Assembly (NCBI RefSeq): GCF_905397395.1
Contig: NZ_CAJPVH010000011.1
Location: 1 to 64,000 of the forward strand
Source: Cupriavidus campinensis
GTDB lineage: Bacteria; Pseudomonadota; Gammaproteobacteria; Burkholderiales; Burkholderiaceae
Length of the DNA stretch: 64,000 nucleotides
Direction of reading: 5' to 3'
Below are positions 34,215 through 43,768 of the stretch, piece after piece. Each line of letters opens with the position of its first letter. Positions within the stretch are counted from its first letter, which is position 1. The position numbers were made by a program, and so were the translations under genes. A model generated the notes under the pieces. The model was given only the letters and a program-made list of their open reading frames with translations, was not told the origin of the DNA and searched no databases.

Positions 34215-34560
34215 CGGACGGCTGGCGCGCGACATGCACGGCCAGCCAGATGGTCGGCTGGGCCGCATCGGTCCAGGCCACCCGGTGGCGGCAATGGGCC
34301 GGCAGGTGCAGCCAGTCCCCCGCGCCCAGCGTGTGCGTGGCGCCGGCCTCGATCTCCACCGCGCCGCTGCCGCTGACCACGAGCACCCATTCGTCCTCGG
34401 GGCTGTCGTACCAGAAGCCCGGCGGGCTGGCCTGGCCGTTGGAGACGATCCGCTCGATCCGCACGTCGCCGGCACCCTGCCACTGCGTCAGCGCCGTAAA
34501 CACCTCGCCCGGCGCATTCGCCGGCACGTCATGCAGCAGGTTGCCGTGGATCGGTGTCAT
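34171..34560 (-). CDS. Small cupin-domain protein
   Basis: 129 residues with a single cupin barrel: 'GFWYDSPEDEWVLVVSGSG' (motif 1 region, with acidic residues in place of some of the usual histidines), 'LGAGDWLHLPAHCRHRVAW' (motif 2 with two histidines). The last dozen residues are SGAQ/SGNQ repeats encoded by the 12-bp array, which contains the stop codon. It starts 31 bp after ftsK on the same strand. It resembles cupins that bind a metal or small ligand of unknown nature. Confidence 0.85.
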   Translation of the reverse strand: MTPIHGNLLHDVPANAPGEVFTALTQWQGAGDVRIERIVSNGQASPPGFWYDSPEDEWVLVVSGSGAVEIEAGATHTLGAGDWLHLPAHCRHRVAWTDAAQPTIWLAVHVARQPSGAQSGNQSGAQSGD

Positions 34561-34590
34561 TGGTGGTTTCCTCCGCCCTGGCCAGCCGGG

Positions 34591-37500
34591 TTATTCGGGG
34601 CCGCCCGGGGCGAGTACCTCGCGCGTGCCATTGCGGCCCATCGGCGAGACGAGCCCCGCCGCTTCCATCTGCTCGATCAGCCGCGCGGCCCGGTTGTAGC
34701 CGATACGCAGCTGGCGCTGCACGGCGGAGATCGACGCCCGCCGCGAATTCAGCACGAACGAGGCCGCTTCGTCGTACAGGGGGTCAGACTCGCCCTCGCC
34801 GCCGTTCTCGCCGAAGAGGTCGGTGGCGCCTTCCGGCGTATCGCCGGCCAGGATGGCTTCATCATAGTCAGGCTCGCCGAACTGCTTCCAGTGCTCCACC
34901 ACCCGGTGCACCTCGTCGTCCGCCACGAACGCGCCATGCACGCGCTGCGGGTAGCCGGTGCCGGGCGGCAGGAACAGCATGTCGCCCTGCCCCAGCAGGC
35001 TTTCCGCGCCCATCTGGTCGAGGATGGTCCGCGAATCGATCTTCGACGACACCTGGAACGCCACGCGCGTCGGGATATTGGCCTTGATCAGGCCGGTAAT
35101 GACATCCACGGACGGCCGCTGCGTGGCCAGGATCAGGTGGATGCCCGCCGCGCGTGCCTTCTGCGCCAGCCGGGCGATCAGTTCCTCGATCTTCTTGCCA
35201 GCCACCATCATCAGGTCGGCCAGTTCGTCGATCACCACCACGATCAGCGGCAGCGTGGACAGCGGCTCGGGCGCGTCCGGCGTCAGCGAGAACGGGTTGC
35301 GCACCTTCTCGCCGGCTGCCTCGGCCGCGCGGATTTTCTGGTTGTAGCCGGCCAGATTGCGCACGCCGAGCGCGGACATCAGCCGATAGCGCTTTTCCAT
35401 CTCCCCCACGCACCAGTTCAGCGCGTGCGCGGCCTGCTTCATGTCCGTGACGACGGGCGCCAGCAAGTGCGGAATGCCCTCGTAGACCGACAGCTCGAGC
35501 ATCTTGGGGTCGATCATGATCAGGCGCACGTCTTCCGGCGTGGCCTTGTACAGCATCGACAGGATCATCGCGTTGACCGCGACGGACTTGCCCGAACCGG
35601 TGGTGCCGGCCACCAGCAGGTGCGGCGCGCGAGCGAGATCGGTCACTACCGGGTTGCCGGTGATGTCCTTGCCCATCGCCAGTACCAGCCGCGAGGCATG
35701 CGACTGGAACGCCGCGCCAGCCACGATCTCGGACAGCCGGATCATCTGGCGCTTCGCGTTGGGCAACTCCAGCCCCATGCAGGTCTTGCCGGGAATGGTT
35801 TCCACCACACGGATCGACGTCACGCCGAGCGCGCGCGCAAGGTCCTTCATCAGCCCCACCACCTGCGCGCCGCGCACGCCCATGGCCGGGTCCACCTCGA
35901 AGCGCGTGATGACCGGCCCGGCGCTGGCGCCAACCACCGACACCGGCACCTTGAACTCGGCCAGACGCTGGGCGATCAGCTCGCCCGTTTCGCGCAGATG
36001 CGCTTCGGAGACTTCCTCGCCGCTCTCGACCGCTGATTCGAGCAGGCCGGCATCCGGGAGGCGGTAGTCCACGATGCGGGGCGGCGGCGGCGGGGTGACC
36101 GGGGCTGGGGTTGCTACGGGGGCGGCGGGCGCGGATGGGGCCACAGCCGGCGTCAGCGGCACGGTCCTGCCGACTACCGCAGGCAGCACGATGCGCGGCT
36201 TGGGCGCGGGCTGTACCAGCGTGTTGGCGTCGAACGCGGGGGTGTTTTCTTCGCCTGTGTCGTCGCTCGCGTCATCGTCCGATGCCTCGGCGGCGGCCGG
36301 TGACGGCGTGGGCGCCTCGATGACGAAATCGGCCGACGCCACGGCGTCTGCCACGGAGAACGTGGGCTCGGGATCGGGCTCGGGATCGGGCTCGGGTTCG
36401 GGCTCGGCGGCAACGATGGGCTCCGGCGCGGCTTCCGGCTCGGCAAGCACCTCCGCCACCGGTTCTTCAACCGCTTCAGGCTCGGCCACGGGCGTTTCCG
36501 CCACCGCCACCGGCGCAGCCTCCTGCCCTGCCCGGCCCGCCAGCGCGCGCAGTTCGGCCAGCAGATCCATGGCCTCCTGGCGGATCGCGGCCAGCGTCAC
36601 CGGCGCGTCGGGTGTCGCGGGGACGGCGGCGGGCGCTGGCGCCGCCATCGTATCCACTGCATCCACCACAGCAAGATCGTCGATCCCGTTCACGATGGCT
36701 TCCGCGCGGGCCACGACTTTGGCCTCGATCGCCGTCGTCGCCGTCACGGCGGGCGGCTCCATGACGGCCACGTCGGACGTGGCGGCGGACACCGCCACCG
36801 TGGCCGCCTGTGCGGCTTCCGGCAACGTAGTGATGGCCGAGCGCAGGCCGAGTGCAGGATTGCGGAATGGGCTGCTCACCACGGTCGCGCGCGGCGCGAC
36901 GGGCTTTTGTGGCGCAGGGGTGGGTGCGGGATTGGGCGTTGGGTTGGGCACCGGGGTGGGCACCGGGTTGGGCACAGCGGCCCGGGCCGGCTGCCGCGCC
37001 GGAGCCGGCTTCGCGGCTTGCGGTGGCACCACGGCCGCCGGTTTGGCGGGCGCCGCCTTCACGGCGCCGGGTGAATCGGCGTGATGCAGCCAGATCTCGC
37101 CCGGTTGCGGCGGCGACTGGCGCGTGCGCGGGGGCGGCTGCCATGCCGGCTGCTTGCGCGCGGAGACCGCCTCAATCTGCTTGGTGCGCGGCGGCGTGGG
37201 GCTCCAGCCGGCGGCGCTATGGGTGGGCAGGGACGTGGTTTCCCAACGGTCCAGCCCCTCGCGCCCTGCTGCCAGCGACGGCGACGCCGCCACGCCGGCA
37301 AACGCGCCGGCATCGGTGCGGGACTCGGGGCGTGCGGCGGGACGTGCCGGCTGACGCGGCGCATCGTCCTGCGCGCGCGGCTTGCGCAGCAGGAACAGGC
37401 TGCGCCAAGTCTCGCCAAAGACCATCGGCGCGGCCAGCCCCAGCACGGCCAGCATCATCAGCAGCGCGCCGGTCCAGCCCAGCAGGTTGGACGCCAGCCC

Positions 37501-37719
37501 AGCCAGCGCATGCCCCACGGCGCCGCCGGCGCCCTCGCCTTCGGCCGCCGTCAGGGACTCCAGCGTGGCGCTGGCGCCCAGCACCAGCAGCGTACCCAGC
37601 CACACCCGCAGCGAGCCACGACCAAACGGCCGGCGGTCGCCGGCAAGCGCGCGCGTTGCTGTGCGCCATGCCAGCGGCAACAGCCAGAAGGTCGACAATC
37701 CGAACCAGCCCAGACCCAT
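34591..37719 (-). CDS. ftsK: DNA translocase FtsK
   Basis: 1042 residues from the ATG at 37719. N-terminal membrane segments (about residues 1-18, 36-53, 70-100), a long Pro/Ala/Glu-rich linker (about 120-560) containing an acidic EPDP repeat, then the alpha/beta motor: Walker A 'GTTGSGKS' near residue 705 and Walker B '[14 protein letters not shown]' near 830. The C-terminal gamma winged helix ('[23 protein letters not shown]' region, about 985-1042) reads KOPS/dif-proximal DNA. It pumps chromosome termini through the septum and activates XerCD. No clear Shine-Dalgarno precedes 37719 and the frame is open to 37881, so the N-terminus is uncertain. Confidence 0.95.
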   Translation of the reverse strand: MGLGWFGLSTFWLLPLAWRTATRALAGDRRPFGRGSLRVWLGTLLVLGASATLESLTAAEGEGAGGAVGHALAGLASNLLGWTGALLMMLAVLGLAAPMVFGETWRSLFLLRKPRAQDDAPRQPARPAARPESRTDAGAFAGVAASPSLAAGREGLDRWETTSLPTHSAAGWSPTPPRTKQIEAVSARKQPAWQPPPRTRQSPPQPGEIWLHHADSPGAVKAAPAKPAAVVPPQAAKPAPARQPARAAVPNPVPTPVPNPTPNPAPTPAPQKPVAPRATVVSSPFRNPALGLRSAITTLPEAAQAATVAVSAATSDVAVMEPPAVTATTAIEAKVVARAEAIVNGIDDLAVVDAVDTMAAPAPAAVPATPDAPVTLAAIRQEAMDLLAELRALAGRAGQEAAPVAVAETPVAEPEAVEEPVAEVLAEPEAAPEPIVAAEPEPEPDPEPDPEPTFSVADAVASADFVIEAPTPSPAAAEASDDDASDDTGEENTPAFDANTLVQPAPKPRIVLPAVVGRTVPLTPAVAPSAPAAPVATPAPVTPPPPPRIVDYRLPDAGLLESAVESGEEVSEAHLRETGELIAQRLAEFKVPVSVVGASAGPVITRFEVDPAMGVRGAQVVGLMKDLARALGVTSIRVVETIPGKTCMGLELPNAKRQMIRLSEIVAGAAFQSHASRLVLAMGKDITGNPVVTDLARAPHLLVAGTTGSGKSVAVNAMILSMLYKATPEDVRLIMIDPKMLELSVYEGIPHLLAPVVTDMKQAAHALNWCVGEMEKRYRLMSALGVRNLAGYNQKIRAAEAAGEKVRNPFSLTPDAPEPLSTLPLIVVVIDELADLMMVAGKKIEELIARLAQKARAAGIHLILATQRPSVDVITGLIKANIPTRVAFQVSSKIDSRTILDQMGAESLLGQGDMLFLPPGTGYPQRVHGAFVADDEVHRVVEHWKQFGEPDYDEAILAGDTPEGATDLFGENGGEGESDPLYDEAASFVLNSRRASISAVQRQLRIGYNRAARLIEQMEAAGLVSPMGRNGTREVLAPGGPE
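36364..36407. repeat. 12-bp tandem repeat inside the ftsK linker
   Basis: Three full units of GGGCTCGGGATC (the third with GGTTC) plus a partial fourth. On the coding strand they encode repeated Glu-Pro-Asp-Pro in the disordered linker of FtsK. Length variation here would be tolerated because the frame is preserved. Confidence 0.9.
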
Positions 37720-37889
37720 GATGAATATGAAAACGTCAAAACTACGGGCAGCGATTGTAGCGGGTCTGAGCGCCCCGGATGGCGCCAATCCCGGCCAATT
37801 GCCAAAAATCAGAGGATTCTCTGACTCTGCATGACCAGCGACCGCGCGGGAGTACCATCGCCGCAACGCTCCTCTCTGCACCCCTCTCC

Positions 37890-39140
37890 GTGGCCGCTTC
37901 CCTGACCTCGCCGATTTCCGCGCTGCGCATTCTTCTGGTGGAGGACCACGCGTTCCAGCGCGCCGTGGCCGCCGACATGCTGCGCGCCCTCGGCGCAGTG
38001 CAGATCGTGGAAGCCGAAAATGGCACGGACGCGTTGGACCGGCTCACCGCGCAATCGTTCGACGTGGTGTTCTGCGACATTGCGATGCCCCAGCTCAACG
38101 GCCCGGGCCTGATGGCCGAACTGGCGCGGCGTGGGGACCGGGCCTTCGCGGCCACGGCGCCCGCCTGGGTCTGGATGACCGCGCAGGACGCCGACATCCT
38201 CGATTCGCACCAGCGGCTGGCCGAGGCGCTCGGCCTGCGCGCCGTGCACGCGTTGCGCAAGCCGCTGGAGCCGGCCGAGCTGGCCGGCATCCTGGCCGAG
38301 GCCGCGCACGGCGATGGCGCACGGCCGGACGCGGCAACGCCCGACGATGCCACCCTGCTCGCCGCCGTGCCCGATGGCTTCCACATCGTGCTCCAGCCGC
38401 AATTCGCCCTCGCCACGGGCCGGCTGGCGGGCGCCGAGGCGCTGTGCCGCTGGCGCCATCCCACGCTGGGCAACGTGCCGCCGGACCGCTTCATCGGCCG
38501 GCTGGAAATGCTCGACGCCGCCGATCCCATCCTCTTTCTGGCGATAAAGGCATGCCTGGCCATGCATCGGCGCCTGCGCGCGGCCGGGCTGGAGATCGTG
38601 TTGGGCGTCAACGCCTCCGCGCGTACGCTCTGCCGGCCGGAAACACTGCCAAAGCTGGACGCGATGGTGGCCGCCGCCGGCCTGCCCCGGCGGCTACTGG
38701 TGATCGAACTGACCGAGGAATTGCCCGTGCCGGACCCCGTGGCGCTGTCCGTGGCGCTGAACCAGTTGCGGCTGCTGGGCTATGGGGTGGCGATCGACGA
38801 CTTCGGCGTGGGCATCGCCACGCTGAAATTACTCGCGGATCTGCCATTCACGCAGATCAAGCTGGATCGCTCGTTCGTCAGGCATGTGGAGGGGGAGGAC
38901 CAGCGCACGGCGATCTGCCGGCACGTGATTGCGCTGGCGCGCGACCTGGGGCGCGAATGCGTGGCGGAAGGCGTGGAAACGGTGTCGCAGCGCGCGGCGC
39001 TGGCGGCGCTTGGCTGCGACCTGGGCCAGGGCTACCTGTGGTCGGCCCCGCTGGCGCCGGACGATTTCCTCGCCGCGGCGCCGGCATGGGCCGGGCTTAC
39101 GGCGCCGCCCGGAACGGATATTTCGCGAAAATCTGAGTGA
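37890..39140 (+). CDS. Response-regulator-like REC domain fused to EAL domain
   Basis: 416 residues from a GTG at 37890; an ATG at 37779 in the same frame would add 37 residues, and the start is undecided. A receiver domain covers about 8-130 ('[13 protein letters not shown]', phospho-acceptor Asp in '[15 protein letters not shown]', Lys in 'ALRKPLE'). The EAL domain (about 165-400) has an intact signature '[11 protein letters not shown]', plus 'IELTEELP', 'IDDFGVG', 'IKLDRSFV', 'VAEGVET' and 'LGQGYLW', so c-di-GMP hydrolysis is expected, switched by phosphorylation. No cognate kinase is adjacent. It diverges from ftsK and its 3' end overlaps that of the convergent DUF4136 gene by 44 bp. Confidence 0.9.
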   Translation: MAASLTSPISALRILLVEDHAFQRAVAADMLRALGAVQIVEAENGTDALDRLTAQSFDVVFCDIAMPQLNGPGLMAELARRGDRAFAATAPAWVWMTAQDADILDSHQRLAEALGLRAVHALRKPLEPAELAGILAEAAHGDGARPDAATPDDATLLAAVPDGFHIVLQPQFALATGRLAGAEALCRWRHPTLGNVPPDRFIGRLEMLDAADPILFLAIKACLAMHRRLRAAGLEIVLGVNASARTLCRPETLPKLDAMVAAAGLPRRLLVIELTEELPVPDPVALSVALNQLRLLGYGVAIDDFGVGIATLKLLADLPFTQIKLDRSFVRHVEGEDQRTAICRHVIALARDLGRECVAEGVETVSQRAALAALGCDLGQGYLWSAPLAPDDFLAAAPAWAGLTAPPGTDISRKSE

Positions 39141-39696
39141 CCACGGCATCGATCGCCGGCTGGCTGTCCTGCGGATCGACGCGGCTCGCGTCACCCTGCG
39201 CCACGCCCTCCCAGACCAGCTGGTTCTTCCGGGCATCGACCAGATCGATATTGAGCGTGCCCTCGGTATACACGTAGGTATCGTTATAGAAGCCGTAGCC
39301 TGGCCACGGCCCGTACATGCCGCCCCGATAGGCGTAGTAGCCCATGTACCCGGGCGGTGGCAGCGGCGCCGGGTCGCTGACCACCTTCTGGCGCAGCCGC
39401 GCGTTGAAGTTGACAAGCAAATCCGGCGACTGCTGGGTATACCGATAGCCGCGCGCCGTCATTTCGCGCTGCACCGCCGCCTTCAGATACTGCGTGGTCA
39501 GGCTCTCGTAGCCCTGCCGGTCGGTGCCGGGCCGGGGCACGAAGCCAAAGGTGCGATAGGCGGAGAAGTCTGCCGACCGGTTGTAGTCGGTGCGGATGTC
39601 GGGGCCGGTGGCGCAGCCGGCCAGCGTGGTGAGTGCCACGACGCCGAGGGCACCACGGGCGCGGCTCAGGATCTGGATCGGAAGCGGGGTGCGCAT
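39097..39696 (-). CDS. DUF4136 domain lipoprotein
   Basis: 199 residues. The lipobox 'LTTLAGC' (cysteine about residue 28) marks an outer-membrane or periplasmic lipoprotein. The DUF4136 domain shows 'DYNRSADFSAYRTFGFV', 'ELTARGY'-like 'EMTARGYRYTQQSPDLLVNF' and a Tyr/Gly-rich middle ('YMGYYAYRGGMYGPWPGYG', about 117-135), then 'YTEGTLNIDLVDARKNQLVW'. The ATG at 39696 lies 4 bp after the DoxX stop, so the two are co-transcribed. Function unknown. Confidence 0.88.
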   Translation of the reverse strand: MRTPLPIQILSRARGALGVVALTTLAGCATGPDIRTDYNRSADFSAYRTFGFVPRPGTDRQGYESLTTQYLKAAVQREMTARGYRYTQQSPDLLVNFNARLRQKVVSDPAPLPPPGYMGYYAYRGGMYGPWPGYGFYNDTYVYTEGTLNIDLVDARKNQLVWEGVAQGDASRVDPQDSQPAIDAVVTQIFAKYPFRAAP

Positions 39697-39700
39697 GGTG

Positions 39701-40114
39701 TCAGTTCCACTTGCCATCGACGCCACCCACGCTGAGGCGCCCCGCGCCGAGCAGCGCCACGGCGATGGCGCTGGCCAGGAACATGCCCTGCAACTCCAGC
39801 TCCCAGCCGCCGTTCTTGTTGATCATATTGAGCTGCCCCGCATGCACCAGCGCCAGCGCGACGATCATGTTGATGGCTACGATCAACGCCGCCGGCCGCG
39901 TCCACAGCCCGATGATCAGCAGGATGGGCGCCACCACCTCGCCGATATAGACCCCGTAAGCCACAAAAGAAGGCAGTCCGGCCTGGGTCACCGTCTGGAT
40001 GACGAAACCGGGCCCCGCCATCAGCTTGGCAATGCCGTGGAGCAGGATCAACACGCCCAACACGATCCGGATGATGGCCTTGCCCAGGTCCTGCGAACCT
40101 TGCGTGCGACTCAT
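39701..40114 (-). CDS. DoxX-family membrane protein
   Basis: 137 residues with four predicted membrane helices ('IIRIVLGVLILLHGIAKL', 'FVAYGVYIGEVVAPILLIIGL', 'AALIVAINMIVALALV', 'GMFLASAIAVALLG', given as separate segments) and the 'LHGIAKLMAGPGF' motif of the family. AAGGAGG lies 7 nt before the ATG at 40114, which fixes the start against an open frame to 40180. DoxX proteins are small integral membrane proteins, in some species part of redox or membrane-integrity complexes; the role here is unknown. First gene of a pair with the DUF4136 lipoprotein. Confidence 0.9.
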   Translation of the reverse strand: MSRTQGSQDLGKAIIRIVLGVLILLHGIAKLMAGPGFVIQTVTQAGLPSFVAYGVYIGEVVAPILLIIGLWTRPAALIVAINMIVALALVHAGQLNMINKNGGWELELQGMFLASAIAVALLGAGRLSVGGVDGKWN

Positions 40115-40235
40115 TGCTGCGCCTCCTTGCCCTTGGTTTGGAAACGGGGTGCGGCCCCCGCCCTCCGGGGCGCCGCACAAGTACCTTAGTGTGTACTGGC
40201 GTGAAGGTAAAGCCGCAATGCGGACGAGCCGGGCG

Positions 40236-41255
40236 TCAGGACTGCGGCTTGTCCGACGGGGGCGAAAGGATGGTCGAGGACGGCGCCAATGGCGGGGGTG
40301 CCGCGAAAGGCGGCGCCGCGTGCATCGGCATGACGCCCGTCGTCATCATGCCCACCCGGCGCGCGGTCTCGGGCAATACCTCGGCCAGGAAATCGAGAAA
40401 GCGGCGCAGCGGCGGCGTCACGCCCTTGCGTGACGGAAACACCGCATGGAGGACGCCCATCGGCAAATCCCACTGGGGCAGCACCACTTCCATCTCACCG
40501 CGCGCGATCTCGTCCCGGCAGTACATCCCCGGCAGCATGGCCACGCCTACGCCGGCCAGCACGGCCTCGCGCAGCAGCGCGAATTCGTCGCAGACGAGCT
40601 TGGGGTCGTACTGGATATGGACCGATTCGCCGGCCTTGTCGAACAGTGTCCACATGAACTTGCCGTCATGGGGCCGCTGGCCGACGCCGGGCATGCCTTC
40701 CAGCGCCTGCGGGGTGCGCGGGCGGCCGATGCTGTCCAGCAGCGCCGGGCTGGCCACCATCCGCAATTCGCCCTTGCCGAAGGTGCGCACGGCGAGGCTG
40801 GAATCTTCGAGCACGTCGCGCACGCGCAGGGCCAGGTCGTAGCCCTCGCCAATCACGTCCACGCGCCGGTTGGTGGCCTCGATTTCCAGCTTGATGCCGG
40901 GGTTGGCGCGCATGAAGCCGCCGATCCACGGCGCGAGCAGGATCTGGGCGATGGCCACGGGGCAACTGATGCGCAGCGAGCCGCCCGGTTGCTCACGGGC
41001 ATGTTCGATCACTTCGCGCGCGGCTTCGGCGGCCTGGAGCATGTCACGGCAACGCGCGTAGTACTGCTCGCCAAGTGGTGTTACGCGCACTTGACGCGTG
41101 GTCCGGCGCAGCAACTGGACGCCCAGGTCGCGTTCCAGCTGGGCAATGCGGCGCGAAAGCCGCGATTTCGGCACGCCGCTGGCGCGGCTCGCGGCCGAGA
41201 AACTGCCGTGCTGTACCACCTGGGCGAACAGCGACAGGTCATTGAGGTCTTGCAT
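40236..41255 (-). CDS. LysR-family transcriptional regulator (likely regulator of azoR)
   Basis: 339 residues. The winged helix 'FSAASRASGVPKSRLSRRIAQ' (about residues 19-39) is followed by the effector domain ('GGSLRISCPVAIAQILLAPW', 'GYDLALRVRDVLEDSSL', 'GVGVAMLPGMYCRDEI'). A Pro/Ala/Ser-rich tail of about 35 residues extends beyond the normal LysR end. The ATG at 41255 opens the HTH domain; longer frames run through a tandem repeat and the azoR promoter. It is divergent from azoR, the classic arrangement for a LysR regulator and its target. Confidence 0.92.
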   Translation of the reverse strand: MQDLNDLSLFAQVVQHGSFSAASRASGVPKSRLSRRIAQLERDLGVQLLRRTTRQVRVTPLGEQYYARCRDMLQAAEAAREVIEHAREQPGGSLRISCPVAIAQILLAPWIGGFMRANPGIKLEIEATNRRVDVIGEGYDLALRVRDVLEDSSLAVRTFGKGELRMVASPALLDSIGRPRTPQALEGMPGVGQRPHDGKFMWTLFDKAGESVHIQYDPKLVCDEFALLREAVLAGVGVAMLPGMYCRDEIARGEMEVVLPQWDLPMGVLHAVFPSRKGVTPPLRRFLDFLAEVLPETARRVGMMTTGVMPMHAAPPFAAPPPLAPSSTILSPPSDKPQS

Positions 41256-41265
41256 CCGGCTCTCC

Positions 41266-41302
41266 GATGGGGGGCGATGGGGGCGATGGGGGCGATGGGG
41301 GC
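41266..41302. repeat. 9-bp G-rich tandem array in the LysR/azoR divergent region
   Basis: Four units of GATGGGGGC at 41266-41275 (one extra G), 41276-41284, 41285-41293 and 41294-41302. It lies 11 bp before the LysR start codon, within its leader. Copy-number change would move the LysR promoter relative to its start and to azoR. Confidence 0.93.
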
Positions 41303-41421
41303 GTTGAAGGAGGTAGGTCGTTGCGAAGGTAGAACAATTATTTGCATTTTGCCTCACTACCGGCACCAATGCCCAGCCGCTATCGTTCATTCCATCCAAC
41401 CGAACCCTAGTGGAGAAAGAC

Positions 41422-42042
41422 ATGAACATCCTGCAGATCGATTCCAGCGTCCTTGGTGACAACTCCGTTTCGCGCTCGCTGACCGCCAGCGTGGTGGCCG
41501 ACCTGGTTGCCAAGAACCCCGGCGCCAAGGTGACCGTGCGTGACCTGGACCAGGACGCCCCGGCCCACCTGACCGGCAACCTGCTGCCCGTGCTGGGCGG
41601 CCCGAAGGATGGCCTGAACGCCGTGCAGCAAGCCGAACTGGATCGCACCGAAGCCTGGCTGGCCGAACTGCTGGCTGCCGACGTCGTCGTGATTGGCGCA
41701 CCGCAATACAACTTCGGCATCCCGAGCCAGCTCAAGGCCTGGATCGACCGCGTGGCACAAGCTGGCCGCACCTTCCGCTACACCGAAGCCGGCCCGGAAG
41801 GCCTGCTCAAGGGCAAGCGCGCCATCGTGGTGTCGTCCCGCGGCGGTGTCCGCCAGAACGCCGACGCACTGGATCTGCATGAGATCACCGTCGATACGGT
41901 CCTGCGCTTCCTGGGCATCTCCGATATCTCGATCGTGCGCGCCCACGGCCTGGCCATGGGCCCGGACAGCCGCGAAGCCGGCCTCGCCGCCGCCCGCACG
42001 GCCATCGCCGCGCTGAACGACGCCACCCGCGCCGCAGCCTGA
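41422..42042 (+). CDS. azoR: FMN-dependent NADH:quinone oxidoreductase / azoreductase AzoR
   Basis: 206-residue flavodoxin-fold protein. 'MNILQIDSSVLGDNSVSR' is the FMN-phosphate loop, 'APQYNFGIPSQLKAWIDR' (about residues 96-113) the conserved flavin-contact segment, and 'VVSSRGG' the third. Length and motifs match AzoR. The enzyme reduces quinones and azo compounds with NADH and protects against thiol-specific stress. GGAG at 41412-41415 precedes the ATG at 41422, which is preferred to one four codons upstream. It is divergent from a LysR regulator and followed by two strong terminators. Confidence 0.94.
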   Translation: MNILQIDSSVLGDNSVSRSLTASVVADLVAKNPGAKVTVRDLDQDAPAHLTGNLLPVLGGPKDGLNAVQQAELDRTEAWLAELLAADVVVIGAPQYNFGIPSQLKAWIDRVAQAGRTFRYTEAGPEGLLKGKRAIVVSSRGGVRQNADALDLHEITVDTVLRFLGISDISIVRAHGLAMGPDSREAGLAAARTAIAALNDATRAAA

Positions 42043-42107
42043 TCCGCTGACGGGTCCGCTGACGGGACCGCTCGCTGACTGATCCGCTTTCTGCTCCTCC
42101 GTGGTAA

Positions 42108-42136
42108 CGGTGCCGCCTCCCTTGGCACCGGTTTTT
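42108..42136 (+). terminator. Rho-independent terminator of azoR (first)
   Basis: Perfect 7-bp stem CGGTGCC (42108-42114) / GGCACCG (42124-42130) with a 9-nt loop, followed by GTTTTT (42131-42136). Confidence 0.8.
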
Positions 42137-42142
42137 CCTCCA

Positions 42143-42174
42143 GGCTGCGCCCTCCCGGGCGCGGCCCTTTTTTT
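42143..42174 (+). terminator. Second, stronger Rho-independent terminator
   Basis: Stem of 10 bp, GGCTGCGCCC (42143-42152) with GGGCGCGGCC (42157-42166), one G-T wobble and a 4-nt TCCC loop, followed after one C by seven T (42168-42174). Together with the preceding hairpin it forms a tandem terminator. Confidence 0.88.
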
Positions 42175-42353
42175 GCCTCCGGGGCTTGCGGCGGTGCATC
42201 ACGCATGACCCCGGGTGTAGGCATCGGCCTACGGCCCGCCACACCTTCCCCCGGCTCGCTCCGCCGGGCGAACGGGTCTATCATGGGTCGGATTCGGGTC
42301 GATTCCCATCGGCCTGCCGTCGTGTCGCATTCAAGTCGTCCCTGGGAGCCTGC

Positions 42354-43643
42354 ATGACCTCTGCACTGTTGCCTGCCGCCGCCAATCACCCGCCGCACGA
42401 GCCCGCCCTGCTCGGCCAGTACCGGCACGTGCGCGCCGCCACGGAAGCCATGGTGGCGGATATTTCCGACGCTGACGCGACCGTGCAATCCATGGACGAC
42501 GCCAGTCCTGCCAAATGGCATCTGGCCCATACCACGTGGTTCTTCGAGGAATTCGTGCTGGCTGCGCGCATCCCGGACTACGAGCCGGTGGATCCGCAGT
42601 ACCGCTACCTGTTCAATTCCTATTACGAGGCAGTCGGCGCGCGGCATCCGCGTCCGCGCCGGGGGTTGCTGACGCGGCCATCGCTGGACGAGATCCTGGC
42701 CTACCGGGAGGCGGTGGACGAATCCATGCTCTCCCTGCTGACCGACGCCCAGACCGACGCGGAAGCCGCGCTGGTCACGCTCGGGCTCAATCACGAGCAA
42801 CAGCACCAGGAACTGCTGCTGACCGACATCCTGCATCTGTTCGCGCAGAATCCGCTGCGTCCGGCGTATGCGCCCGAGCTGACCGCGCCCGTCATCGCCG
42901 ATCCGCGCCCGGCGCCGGAATGGCTGAAGTTCTCGGGCGGCGTGGTGGCCATCGGCCATGCCGGCGACGATTTCGCGTTCGATTGCGAAACCCCGCGCCA
43001 CAACGTATTGCTGCAGCCGTATGCACTGTCATCGCATCCGGTCAGCAATCATCAATGGTTCGAATTTATCGAGGACGGCGGCTACCAGACGGCTGGGCTG
43101 TGGCTGTCCGATGGCTGGCGCTGGGTCTGCGACAACGCCATTCAGGCGCCGCTGTACTGGGAGGAGCGCGACGGCACGTGGTGGCAGATGACGCTGCGCG
43201 GCATGCAGCCGGTGGACGCGGACAGCCCGGTCACGCACGTGAGCTTCTTCGAGGCGGATGCCTTCGCGCGCTGGGCCGAGCGCCGGCTGCCGACCGAGGC
43301 CGAATGGGAGCACGCGGCGCGCAACCTGCCGGCGACCGGCAATTTCGTGGAAGGCCGCACGCTGCGGCCATTGCCCGACCGGCAGAACACGTCTGGCGCG
43401 CTGCGCCAGATGTTCGGCGATGTCTGGGAGTGGACCGCCAGCGCCTTCCTGCCCTACCCCGGTTTCCGCCCGAGCGCGGGCGCGGTGGGCGAATACAACG
43501 GCAAGTTCATGAGCAGCCAGATGGTGCTGCGCGGCGGCTCCTGCGTGACGCCGGAATCCCATATCCGGGCGAGCTATCGCAACTTTTTCTATCCGCACCA
43601 GCGCTGGCAGTTCACCGGCGTCCGGCTGGCGGACGATGTCTGA
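42354..43643 (+). CDS. egtB: EgtB-like non-heme iron sulfoxide synthase (ergothioneine-type)
   Basis: 429 residues. The N-terminal DinB_2 half has 'KWHLAHTTWFFEEF' (about residues 54-67) and the iron-binding 'HEQQHQE' with His147, His151 and Glu153; the C-terminal half is the FGE-sulfatase (C-type lectin-like) fold with 'PVSNHQWFEFIEDGGY', 'RLPTEAEWEHAARN' and 'GDVWEWTASAF'. EgtB joins a sulfur donor to trimethylhistidine using O2. The methyltransferase gene egtD, often adjacent, is not in the window, so involvement in ergothioneine synthesis is likely by family but not confirmed by context. The start at 42354 gives the usual N-terminus. Confidence 0.88.
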   Translation: MTSALLPAAANHPPHEPALLGQYRHVRAATEAMVADISDADATVQSMDDASPAKWHLAHTTWFFEEFVLAARIPDYEPVDPQYRYLFNSYYEAVGARHPRPRRGLLTRPSLDEILAYREAVDESMLSLLTDAQTDAEAALVTLGLNHEQQHQELLLTDILHLFAQNPLRPAYAPELTAPVIADPRPAPEWLKFSGGVVAIGHAGDDFAFDCETPRHNVLLQPYALSSHPVSNHQWFEFIEDGGYQTAGLWLSDGWRWVCDNAIQAPLYWEERDGTWWQMTLRGMQPVDADSPVTHVSFFEADAFARWAERRLPTEAEWEHAARNLPATGNFVEGRTLRPLPDRQNTSGALRQMFGDVWEWTASAFLPYPGFRPSAGAVGEYNGKFMSSQMVLRGGSCVTPESHIRASYRNFFYPHQRWQFTGVRLADDV

Positions 43644-43768
43644 CCAGGGCTGACTACGGCGAACTAACGCCGACCGCCGGCCCTGCCAGCCCAACTTTCG
43701 GTGGTGGGGCGAAATCCCGGCGGTTAATTGAAAAAATTCATCTTCGGATGGGCCGATCGGATCATCGC

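Larger units (their letters stand above)
42043..42353. other. 311-bp gap with tandem repeat, two terminators and a small hairpin
   Basis: After azoR comes a 12-bp direct repeat (CCGCTGACGGGT at 42044-42055 and 42056-42067, partial third), then two intrinsic terminators (listed separately). Further on is a perfect hairpin GTAGGC-ATCG-GCCTAC (42217-42232). The rest up to the EgtB start shows no coding character; I see no convincing promoter. Confidence 0.7.

Noticed and set aside
33802..36036. Plus-strand frame of 744 codons with a repeated GLCAG segment
   Set aside because: The repeat is the read-out of the 12-bp array in another frame, and the rest is antisense to ftsK.
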